A DNA stretch of 64,000 nt from Suillus spraguei (lineage: Eukaryota > Basidiomycota > Agaricomycetes > Boletales > Suillaceae): positions 1 to 64,000 of the forward strand of contig JABCPU010000378.1 of the NCBI GenBank assembly GCA_016800925.1, given 5' to 3'. The notes below the pieces were generated by a model, which worked only from the letters and a program-made list of their open reading frames with translations, searched no databases and had not been told where the DNA came from. Positions 20,063 through 30,344 of this stretch are shown here, one piece after another (the stretch's first letter is position 1; every line of letters begins with the position of its first letter). Position numbers and translations under genes: made by a program.

Positions 20063-22611
20063 CAATTGAAGCCCTCTTAACCCATAGCCCTCTTAACCCA
20101 TACTCTCTTATATCTCATAGGTTTTTCAATCCACCAAGTTGGTAGGCAGGGGATTTCGATCCATAACCCATAGCTCTCTGATACCCCATACCCCATAACC
20201 TCATGACATAAAACCCATACATTTACTAGTGTAATTTTGGTACATTTGTATATTTTCAGAGTGCCAACATGCCATAAGCACCATATAAATCATTTCCCCC
20301 ACCAATTCGAAGCAAACTATGGCATTAAAGCCACTTGAAGTCCTCAAAAAAAGGCTGAAAGTCCTCAAAAATCGAGTCAAAGTGAGGAAAGAGACTCTTC
20401 AGGCTCAACTAGCTGCAAGGAAGTCAATTTCGTTACAAGATGAGAATTGGCTTGACCATGATGCCAATCTGTTGGATGAACAGCAGGCCCTGGATGTTCT
20501 TGAGGATGCCTCAGACTACGAGAGGGGCTTTGAGAGACTGGATGAGGTGCAGAAGGGTGCCGTGAGGAATTTACGGGAGGCTGCAGGTGACCTCACCAAG
20601 GTGGTAGGGAGCAAACGGAAAAGTATGTATGGTACTTTTAATGCCTGCTGCAGGAACTGATTAGATCAAAGAGCCAGAATGCTTGCACAGAGAACCTAAT
20701 AAGAAAAAAGACAGTCACTTACCAGTTTTCACCAAGAAGTAGAATGCAACACTTGCACAACACATCAAAATTTTGGACTGGTACCATGCTAATGGTGAAA
20801 ATCAGTCCAAAACTGCAAAACACTTTGATGCAGTATATCCGAACCTCAAAATCAAGCAGTCCCTAGTCTCTGCATGGGTCAAGGAGTAAGCAAAGTGGCA
20901 AGAAGAATGGGAGCATACAGGCATCACAGCGCATGTGAAGAAACAGGCTCGTCAAACACAGCACCCAGAAGTGACCGAAATGATAGACCTTTGGGTGTCG
21001 AAAGCAATGTCAGATAACCTCCTTCTTACTGGGGAGGTACTGCACCAGAAATAGACAAAATTTGCGGACCTAGTGGGCATCCCAACAGATGAGCACCTCA
21101 ACTTAAGCGATGGTTGGTTAGCTTGCTTCAAAGTAAGGAACAGCTTGAAGCAATTCAAACATCATGGTGAAGCTGCATCAGTGGATTCAGAAATGGCCAA
21201 AAGGGAGCAACAACATATCCGAGAACTCATTAAGAAGCATGGTTATGAGCTGCGAGACATATTCAACATGGATGAGACTGGATTGTTCTATGGGTGCGTA
21301 CCATATTCATTCTCTTGGTTTTAATCAGACTCATTTGAGAGACAGGATGCCTCCCGATCGAGGTCTTGCTGACAAGAAGTTTTCAGGGGTCAAAGGCAGA
21401 AAGGTTAGACTGACCTATGTCGTCACATTGAATGCAGACAGATCTGAGAAACTGCCACCCCTTATCATTGGGAAAGCAATGAAGCCTCGAGCCTTCCAAA
21501 AAAAATGGGTGCACAGCTTGATTTCTACTACTGGAACAATGCAAAGGCTTGGATGACATCAGCGCTATATCAAGAGTGGCTTCAGCAATGGGACCGTGAT
21601 TTAGGAGCGAAAAACCGCAAGGTCCTTCTTCTACAAGACAACTTCTCTGGTCATATTGTCCCTGATGGTCTTCAGAACATCCAGTTTGAGAATTTCGAAC
21701 CAAATCTCACAGCACATGTTCAACCAATGAATCAAGGTATAATTTGATGCTTCAAGGCTCATTATGGTGCAAAATACATCCAACGCGCAATCAACCATTA
21801 CGAGGCAGGTATCACTCCCTCCGAAATCTATGACATCAACCAACTACAAGCCATGCGGCTTGCTGATGTTGCCTGGTGAGAGGTGAACACTACAACTATC
21901 AGGCACTGCTGGCATAAAGCAGGTATCCTGCCTACCATGGACCCTCCTGTACCAGCCCAGCCCATAGTTCCAGTCTCGTCACTTCACTTTGTAACATCAA
22001 TGTTGCTGATCAAAATCCTGTTTCAAATGCCAAGAATGAGGTCAGAAATGCTCTTGATGATCTGCAAGCAACTGGTGTGCTTCAGCCCAAGAATAGAATG
22101 GACATTAAGGCCCTGCTCAACCCACCCGAGGAGTCACAGATGATGGATGAGGTGAGCAATGAAGACATCTGTCGGGCTGTGTTGGTGGCGAGAAATGCGC
22201 AGGAAGAAGGGCCCATTAATGGTGGGGATGATGATATTGAGGATGACTCACCACTTGAACCCTGCCCAACACATCATGAGGTGTTTCAGGCAGCATCTGT
22301 CATCAACAGGTATATTGAACATCTCGATGATCCAATTGCACACAAGCTTGAAGCAATTTTGGCCTCTTTCAGACATGAAATACATTTAGAGGAATCTAGG
22401 TCAATGTCAGCCACCCATCTCACTGATTATTCTACTTGTATATGATTCACGCCACCTTGAAAATGCCCAAGTATATACAGTACAAATTTTTTCAGAATTT
22501 TAATTGATTTTCTCGTCCTATTTTTAGTAACATCCTCTAAGGCCATACTCTCCCAAAACCCATACCCTGGAGCAGGAACTGAGGGGGTATGGGTCAAGAG
22601 GGCTTCAACTG
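20063..22611 (+). mobile_element. Tigger/pogo-type DNA transposon with TIRs and TA duplication
   Basis: The left end CAATTGAAGCCCTCTTAACC and the right end, read inward, CAGTTGAAGCCCTCTTGACC are terminal inverted repeats of about 25 bp. They are directly flanked by TA (20061-20062 and 22612-22613), the target duplication of the Tc1/mariner/pogo superfamily. Just inside the left end the word GCCCTCTTAACCCATA is repeated. The element is 2549 bp and carries one transposase gene in plus orientation. Confidence 0.9.
20319..22445 (+). pseudogene. Tigger/pogo transposase (DDE superfamily), multiple nonsense codons
   Basis: ATG at 20319 follows a TATA-like CATATAAATC near 20282. Blocks in order: coiled-coil N-terminus; KILDWYHANGENQSKTAKHF, a CENP-B-like helix-turn-helix; LVGIPTDEHLNLSDGWLACF; IFNMDETGLFYG, the first catalytic Asp; RKVRLTYVVTLNADRSEKLP; KVLLLQDNFSGHIV, the second Asp; NLTAHVQPMNQGII, where relatives have QPxDQGII, so the third Asp is replaced by Asn; YDINQLQAMRLADVAW; and an acidic tail ending at TGA 22443-22445. 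Stops occur at 20740 (TAG), 20887 (TAA), 21052 (TAG), 21746 (TGA) and 21880 (TGA), plus a short frame loss near 21500. The intron after FYG is about 21293-21347. It is inactive. Confidence 0.85.
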
Positions 22612-22613
22612 TA

Positions 22614-24758
22614 TAAGAATGGGTTATAATTGGCCTGCGTCGTTAGGCCATTTTAATGGATTGAAATGCCGTACAAAAACTTCCAACATTAGCCAGACTT
22701 TATAAACAGAGTTCACTATGACATGAAATGACTCGCCAGCGTGATCCCGCCATTATGATCATCATGTCTTTGATAACTATTGAATATTGATTATGTAATA
22801 TTGATTTCGAGTCGGAATTTCAATCGTTTTGAGTCCAAGTTCCCATCTCCGCCGTTTTTTCCCATCCGCCAAAATCCTAATACTTCTCTTTATTGATGAT
22901 GAAACAAAAAAAAACTATAAGCTTCGTTATCATGGTAGGTCTCCCCTGGAAAGACCTCTCTTCCAGCCTCTTCTGTTGCATATGCAAAGAGGTATGTTTC
23001 ATTTTTCAGTCGATCTTCTAAGTTCTTCGTTTACCATGCTTGTAAACAGGGCACAGGAGATCCAGGCGGAATGAACGGTGCTAGATATAGGACACCTACG
23101 TGCTCTTCCTCAGAGTTGTCCTCTCCCGAACGATTTCAACGCCAATGTCGCCTCCCCCAGTGATGATTCTACAACATCCTATCGGGTTTTAGAAGGGCAT
23201 GTCTACTATCCCAGCCGACCAGGAAGTGCTTGGTGGAGAACTACTGCTCCAATATCTTGCTTACCGTAATTTGCTCTGGCATGCGCAATATCGCGTATGT
23301 TTCTGACGGATTGAAGTCTGCTGGATGGTTGCTGTCGGTCACGGAGCAGTAGATGATCATGAAGGAGTTGACGGCTGTTAGCCCTGATGCTGATTTCGAT
23401 ATTCAGTCAATGTCTGGTACGTCTTTTGATCCGGTTGCCGATTCTAGGGGCTGTCTGACAAGAGTTCTGCGATTACAAGCAGCCCTATTTCTCAGCCACC
23501 TTCTGCGTTCGCCCTCCTCAAATCGTTCCAGTCCTTTTGCCCTTCGCTCTCCGGACATGGGCAACCCTCGCACCTCTACTATTCGTTGTAATGGCGGGCT
23601 TCCCTGGATTGCTGGTTCCACGACTCCCACCCCCGTCTCTGTCATCCCATACGGCAATCAATCTCTCAATCTCGCACCTAGTGGCGTCCTTAACATGGCT
23701 CAGCTGAGCTTCAATACTCAGAATGTCCCCCAGCACCTCTACCGGCATACATGTACCAAGTATCCCAGCAAATGGCATCTTCATTTAAAAGAACACTTAC
23801 GATGCCGCTCACGACCTGCTTTGTTGCATATCGAATGAAACCATCTTTTCTGTTGTCTATCTATTCTCCTGCCACACCATGCGCCAGGTTATTTGCCAGA
23901 CAATAGCAATCCATTCCTTTCCGATGGTACACCTCCTCGCGTCTCTTTCAACGTCACGCTCCTTACTTTCTTTTTTCTCCCTTTAGGCAAACACCTGGGC
24001 GAAGTTACGGTAGTTTCAGAGGGCCAGTGCAGGAAATATTGCTATTCATTTTTCACTCCTCAATTCTGCATTACTACCTTGGTTGGGAACAGATCAAGTT
24101 AGGAGAAAATGGAGTGCAACTGGAACTCGGGTGTAGGGAATTGCTTTTGCGGGCGACTTTACATATGGTAGACATAATATTGGGCTACTATCTTTTCGTT
24201 GTGGCGGGTACTCAACTACCGTGCTAACTCTCAGGTATTGTATATACACATAGAACACATCCCACTACACTGTAGTATTTGTCGCTCAGCGGGGTTGGAG
24301 ACAGTGAGCACCCTGACCAAAATTCCAAAAAAGGCAATACCAAGCACTGGCAGTGCAAGAAGTCATCTTTAACGTACTACTAGCACTAGTACTACACTCA
24401 ACCACGACGCAACGACCGCTTGACAAGCTTACAAGCTGGAAAACATGGTACGCTGAATTTTTTTGACGCGCACAGTTCTAAGGCGGCTGTCACACTTTAG
24501 GCGAGAGGCTCTCAACAGCAAGTGGCGAAGTTGCTTGAACGTGGTATCGGTATCTGGCCCACGCAGCTTCCACGGTACGCTGAAGTGGTAATGCTGTGAG
24601 TACCTGTTAGCTAATACTTCAAGTCAAATAACGTTTTCTTCATATCATAAGCGCAGATGAATATGAAAATACCTCGGTCCGTATGAAGGAAATCGACAAG
24701 CCTGGGTGGGTCGCCTTTGTTGCTACTCAATACTCGATGGTTGGCCTCAATTTGACGC
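22614..24758. other. No confidently recognised gene
   Basis: Between the Tigger element and the WW-like gene there are moderate open frames on both strands (for example plus 23353-23838, minus 23784-23518), but none shows a familiar motif or coherent intron structure. The piece around 23080-23270 (NDFNANVASPSDDSTTSYRV) could be an exon of an unknown gene. No RNA gene or element end was seen. Confidence 0.3.
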
Positions 24759-24768
24759 TATAAATAGG
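24759..24768 (+). promoter_or_regulatory. TATA-like box of the WW-like membrane gene
   Basis: TATAAATAGG lies only ~7 bp upstream of the ATG at 24775. A normal TATA-to-start distance would place transcription start inside the coding region, so either the box is not used or translation begins at a later ATG. Confidence 0.3.
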
Positions 24769-24774
24769 CCCGCA

Positions 24775-26553
24775 ATGTACGGCAACTGGCAGGAGTTGGT
24801 TCACCCGTTGGGTGGTACTTACTATCATCACAATACAAAGGTGAGTGCCAGCCGGCCGTATAGGTGATGCGCTCACACGATGTAAATTTAGAACGCGCTT
24901 ACACCGACGAATCTAAGGCGTTATCTGGATCTACACAGTCTCGAAGATTTTATTGATGCCTCGCGAACCGCAGCGAACAAAGATGAGTGGATACTGGTCG
25001 TTCTCCCAACTATTTTCATGGGAGAAGAACGATTTCAGTACTATTATGTGGTTCCAGACAAGCAAGTCATTGCTTGGTTGGAGGATCTGAATGGCGAATT
25101 GCTATTCGGAGAATGTATCCAACCAAGCGAATGGAGACATAAAAGTATACCGCCTTTGTCTTTCCTTTTCTCTAAGTTTGATTTTGGTCACACAGGACTT
25201 GAACTCGAGGCTCAGTATTGGTGAGCCGTCGCCCAAGGATGTCGCCTTGATTGATTGAGCGTTCTTACTGTTCGTCAGGAAACACTTTGAATTTTTTCCG
25301 CATCAGTTCCGAATGGAAAGCTCACAAGTAAGATGCATACGGAGAGAAGTTGTCTGCTACATCGGAGGTAAGTCCTATACGGCTGCAGCGACTGTCAGAG
25401 AATCACCTGAGCAAAAAACACAGAGGCTACAACTTTGGGTCAATCCTCTGCCGCTTCGATGTTTTGGACTCTTGATCAGATGAACCAGATTGGCACACAT
25501 TTGGCCATTATTGGTACGTGCTTGCGTCTCCCCGGCATGTCATCCTGACGATGGAGAAACAGAAGGCCTTGCCGATAATGAGACCATAGAGGAAACTGGC
25601 GCTGTGTTCTGCTGTGCGTGAGCCTAAGAAAACTGGGCTTTTCGAATACTGATTTCCCTTCTAATAGGCAGAATATTGTATATCCTACGTACGTGGATTT
25701 CTCATAATCGAACGTTACTAATTTACCAGACTGTAGGGCACCACCAGTTTTTGCACCGCCACAACCAACCTGAAGCTCGCCTTATTCGAAATCATGCGGT
25801 GAGAGAGAAGCACAGGTCATGTAAAATTCTTGTTTTCATGGGCAACGCTGCAGCTATGATGTTGTGCATACCGATTACGATTGGTCGCATCAGGCGTACT
25901 TCCGTTGATGGTGTCCTAAATGGAGTGGAAGTGAATTCATTTATCGACGATTTCAGCAGTCAAGCGAAAAGTCAAATCACTCTGGTAAGTGCTACGCAAA
26001 GGAGAATACCTCCCTACTTATTTTTGCTCTGACAGGCAGGAGTTTCTATGGCCATGGACATCGCCATCCTTGCCATTCCTGGTCTAGGTACAACGGAGAC
26101 CTCACAAACTCTGTGCTCCTGCTCTTTACTTTTCGGTGTTGGTTGTATATTCGCGGGCACGATGGTGCAACATTTTGGCGAGAGAATGAGGTCCATGGAC
26201 TTCGCGGTTCGATTTACACCATCTTTCTGTAGCCTGAGCCTGACCTTGCCAACTTCACAGTCACATTACCTGCGACAAAAGACAAAGATGTTTATCGTCA
26301 TTACAGGCATACCGACTTCTTTTTGTGTACTTAGGTGAGCAAACTCTGATTATGATTGCTTGCGTCTCATAGAATTACCGGCAGTGTTGCGGGTTCCATT
26401 CTCGGATTTCTCTCAGGTGTCGCCATAGACTTCAAGCCATCCGCACCGTTAATGATTGCGTCCCTCATTACGCTCGGCATTGTTGTGGGTTCGTTGCTTG
26501 TTTTGGTGTTTGCGAGTTATGGTCCAGGGCCGGCCAGGGTGCGGCCCCAGTAA
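24775..26553 (+). CDS. Conserved Agaricomycete membrane protein with N-terminal WW-like segment
   Basis: About eleven short exons splice cleanly. Introns: 24841-24891, 25145-25195, 25221-25278, 25368-25423, 25514-25562, 25618-25667, 25678-25729, 25985-26035, 26207-26260 and 26335-26372, leaving a likely 10-nt exon at 25668-25677. The start MYGNWQELVHPLGGTYYHHN resembles the first half of a WW domain. FQYYYVVPDKQVIAWLED and LELEAQYWKHFEFFPHQF match a fungal family I recall only as WW-domain hypothetical proteins. ATTLGQSSAASMFWTLDQM follows, then hydrophobic stretches likely to be membrane segments (DIAILAIPGLG, CSLLFGVGCIFAG, VITGIPTSFC, ASLITLGIVVGSLLVLVF). It ends at TAA 26551-26553. No lesion was found, unusual for this window. 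Function is unknown; membrane location is inferred. Confidence 0.75.
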
Positions 26554-27610
26554 TATCCTTGTCTGGATATTCTGGAAGACATTCTCTGGAACAGGGTATC
26601 GCAAATGTAGAGTGGAATATACATCACTGTACTGTGAAAATTTGCACCATGGTATATATGCTCCGGTAGTGTTCACAATGTCCATAATCTGTGTAATATA
26701 GACGACGGACATTATCAATCCCTGTACTGAAATGTCCAGGAAGCCCCTTAGCCTAAGCTATTTAATTATGATTATGTTCTTTTCATAAGGAACACCGGCG
26801 GTGCACACCAGCAAAATCCCCACTGTAAATAGTTCACACGCATCGGTAACAAAGACGGGTAAACACTCGCGCCACACGTTACCAAAACCCTTGTGCTCGC
26901 TGTGGTCAACAGCGAGCTCGATTATTACAACTTTTCAGTGGTTTTTATTTAGTTTTTTTTTGCAATACCACTGAATATACAATTTAATAACATTTCAATC
27001 GCATTTTTAAGCCATCAATGTACAAGATCAAGTGTGAACTAATGTGTGGAGACTCTGAGGGTAAGATGGTTCCCCTACCTCATCCATGCGCCAAGGAACA
27101 TTTGCTCCTGGTCGGAAATACTCTATTTAATCATAAGATGATGTTAAGATAGTAAAAAATGCGAAACACAGTCTCCTGCTGGCTAGGAAGGTCATTCTGA
27201 GGAGTAAATGGGGGGTAGGAGGAGTGAGAAAGAGGTATATATGGGCCTGAGCATCACAAAATCGTTCAGAGATGCCCTAAGAGCGTGTAACATTAAAGGT
27301 GAAGTCAGTATATAGTACTAGAGTTGAAAAAATGCGAAAAAAACTATGAGGTTGACTGTGGATGATACAAAAATGATGATAACTGCTCACCAATGAAAAT
27401 ACAAGCGGTGCTAGACGAGAGTGTTATGACTCTGTGAGAGTCATTTGAGATATCACAGTGGGCAGGAATATGATCAGCAGAGGCATATCAAGGAAAAGGA
27501 CTGAAAACACGAACAATCGAAGAGAGACTTACCAGAGGACCTAGAGGGGCAGCACAGGTAGGCTAAATGGTGTGATAACTTCCTGTAAGTAAATAGATAT
27601 ACCAAGAAGT
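26554..27610. other. AT-rich region without recognisable gene
   Basis: No motif-bearing frame is present. GGTATATATGGGCC near 27234 is TATA-like. Splice-like GT/AG words in 27400-27600 continue into the fold-back arm, suggesting this is flank of the same unknown element. Confidence 0.3.
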
Positions 27611-28832
27611 GTGTGGGTGAGAATAAGAGCAAGTTAGAAACAAAAATGATGAAAAAGCGAACCTGACACTCACCAGGCCTAGGGAGGTACACAGCAAGTG
27701 TAGAGATAGTAGTAAGACCTCCTGGGAGTGTAAAACACCATTGATGATCAAAACACTAGATGGGGAGTGATGTGGATGAAAAAAGGACGAGTTAGAGATA
27801 GATAGGTTCAGTAGAGGAATAAACCACTTACCTTGGCACCAGGGAGACCCAGGGCGACATAAATTGAGCCAGAAGGGTCAGAATAGAATACAACACACCT
27901 ATAAATGTTAGTACAGAAAGTTTTGGGACATACTGAAGAGGTGTGGTTGGGTTAGAGCGAAAATTGACAGTAAAGGTGTTATGTGCAGTGTGCACACATC
28001 GATCGTTGCCATATGTGTATCAGCCGCACTGCAACATCACCCATAATCATATATTTTTGCTCTAACTCAACCACACCTCTTCAGAATGTCCCCAAACTTT
28101 CTGTACCAACATTTATAGGTGTGTTGTATTCTATTCTGACCCTTCTGGCTCAATTTATGTCGCCCTGCATCAGTAAATCATGAGTTTACTTATTCCTTAC
28201 ATATTTCAAACTTTTCCCACTTATTTCAAATGAATCTACTTATTTTTCTTGAATTACCACCTGGTCCCAACGTAACTACCAGGATCTGTTAGCCATCATT
28301 ATAAATGCGTGCTATGAAATTATTGGACTCTTAAATTGCAAGATAGTACCTCCAGACAATATTTAAGAAAGAAAATCATCAGTGTTAATGTGTCACTCGA
28401 GCTTCATCCTAGTCACTAATTGTTGGTCTTATGCAATAAAACTTAAATTGTCTCTCAGGCCCAACAAATATATTGGAATACTCAATTTTAAAGCACTTGT
28501 CAAATTTCAGAAAAAAAGTAGGTCCATTCGAAATAAGTGGCAAAAGTTTGAAATATGTAAGGAATAAGTAAACTCATGATTTACTGATGTGGGTCTCCCT
28601 GGTGCCAAGGTAAGTGGTTTATTCCCCTACTGAACCTATCTATCTCTAACTCGTCCTGTTTTCATCCACATCACTCCCCCTTTAGTGTTTTGATCATCAA
28701 TGGTGTTTTACACTCCCAGGAGGTCTTACTACTATCTCTACACTTGCTGTGTACCTCCCTAGGCCTGGTGAGTGTCAGGTTCGCTTTTTCATCATTTTTG
28801 TTTCTAACTTGCTCTTATTCTCACCCACACAG
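27611..28832. repeat. Fold-back palindrome, arms about 350 bp
   Basis: Arm 1 (27611-27964) returns in reverse complement at 28053-28832 (for example AGGTGTGTTGTATTCTATTC and GGTGTTTTACACTCCCAGGA), separated by an 88-bp loop. Arm 2 is longer only because a 416-bp MITE sits inside it at 28171-28586. Arm similarity is high, with scattered substitutions. No transposase is present. Confidence 0.85.
28171..28586. mobile_element. 416-bp MITE with long terminal inverted repeats
   Basis: It starts CAGTAAATCATGAGTTTACT and ends with the exact reverse complement. The inverted repeats extend about 60 bp (TTATTCCTTACATATTTCAA, then CCACTTATTTC). The flanks on both sides are AT. It interrupts arm 2 of the palindrome where arm 1 reads continuously (GTCGCCCTGGGTCTCCC), so the insertion is real. 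It has no coding capacity and the superfamily is not clear. Confidence 0.85.
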
Positions 28833-28989
28833 TATCGCTACCTTAGACCCATACCTGTACCCCAGTGGTACCCATACCCATGACCCACGCGGGTTACCCG
28901 TGCCCATGCAGTTCCCTAGTCATAGTCATCATCATCGTCATCGTCCATGGCACATTTCCTTTTCCTACTTTATCACATGCATTCTTCTC

Positions 28990-29516
28990 ACATAATACAC
29001 TTCACCTCAGTTCCTCATACCTCAGTTGTTGTCTCCCAACACTGAGGTATGTTATTTGTTCTCTCATTGTCCCGCCGTCTCTTATAATACTCTTTCTAGC
29101 ATGTTCTGTGTGTTAGGTACTTATAATGTCAAGTTGTTGTCTCCCAACACTGAGTGTGTTCTGTGTGTTAGCTTCTAACAGGTTATGAGCTGTGATTTCT
29201 AGCAAAATCTTCTAAGCTACGACTGATACGCCCAACTGTTTTATCAACTCGCTATCTTCTGCCGCTGTCTTCCTTCAACATGGGGAAGTTGGACCATATA
29301 CCAGAGCTGACTGGACCTGATACCTACTTTGCGTGGAAGTGTGAGGTTACTTATGCACTAGGCATTGAGGACCAATGGTGTCACATCACAGATACAGTCG
29401 ATCCTGACGACATCTTGGGAAGTGCCTCGTATAAGCCTGTTGCTGCCATTCCAGCCACTCCAACTGCAGCTGAGACCACCACCATTCACACCTCAGGCAT
29501 TACTTTTCGGTAGTAT
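28990..29516 (+). pseudogene. Ty1/copia-type 5' end: LTR remnant, candidate PBS and gag N-terminus
   Basis: TTGTTGTCTCCCAACACTGA occurs twice (about 29026 and 29134) in an LTR-like sequence ending CTTCTAACA at 29180. The next bases GGTTATGAGC look like a primer-binding site. ATG at 29280 opens MGKLDHIPELTGPDTYFAWK, EDQWCHITDTVDPDD and SASYKPVAAIPATPTAAETT, the N-terminus of Agaricomycete copia Gag. The frame stops at TAG near 29511 and no pol follows. It is a truncated element. Confidence 0.6.
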
Positions 29517-30344
29517 TAAAGGTCAGTCAGATGGTATTATTATGTTAGATGAAACCTATCTCATAGACCCAGCATCACCAATGTTCTAATTATAGTATTA
29601 CCAAATATACCTTGCTTCCTCTGCAGTGCCTGCTGGGATCCTCCACCGTTCATCCTGGCTATCCCAGGATACACTGCACCGCCTCTGCAATGGTTGCAAA
29701 CCTCGTCAATATGTCCTTGAGCATCTGGCAATTATTCACAGTGCACCCACTATAGGATGCTCCTGCATGGCAATACAAGCAAAGGACCTTTAGTCACAGA
29801 CTTCATGCCATAGAGATATGCATTTCCAGAGCACATAGCTTTTGGCTCCTTATTGACGGAGCTTGGAGACGTGAAGACGTGCTTAAAACCCTGTCGATAC
29901 ATGTATATAAGGAGTGGTGATTTTATTGTTGACAAAGAACTTATGAAGATAAGTATCTTGCTCCTTAGTAAACCAGTCCAAGGATCTTGGGATTATAGAC
30001 ATACCAGCATACAGAAATATTGCCACTGGTCACCATGGACAGCAGTTTCACCTCTTTTGAGGCTCTGCTTGTTCTGGCAAGTGATTGATGCTTAGGTGAT
30101 TGAACGATAAAAGTGCTTACTCTGCATTTGACCAGTCAAGGCCTGCCGGGCAGAGCAATGCGCGGTCACTTATGATTGACACCACGGTCAGACTTAATAT
30201 TTTGGAGAGAGGTGGTATAAGTGCCTGCCCCTAGGAACAAGCCATTTGACGATGGCAGATTTAAGAGTCTTGGTGTTGTCGCCTCACGCACCAGAGGCCC
30301 TTTGCCCATCTATCAGAAGGTGATTATTATGGTGACACTATATA
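29517..30344. other. Unassigned; possible copia or transposase debris
   Basis: The plus-strand reading SWLSQDTLHRLCNGCKP and the minus-strand reading LCLYCHAGASYSGCTVNNC are both short and unrecognised. No element ends were identified. Confidence 0.25.

Noticed and set aside
23353..23838. Open frame of 161 codons, plus strand, with overlapping minus-strand frames
   Set aside because: There is no familiar motif, no coherent splice structure and equal openness on both strands, so it is not called as a gene.
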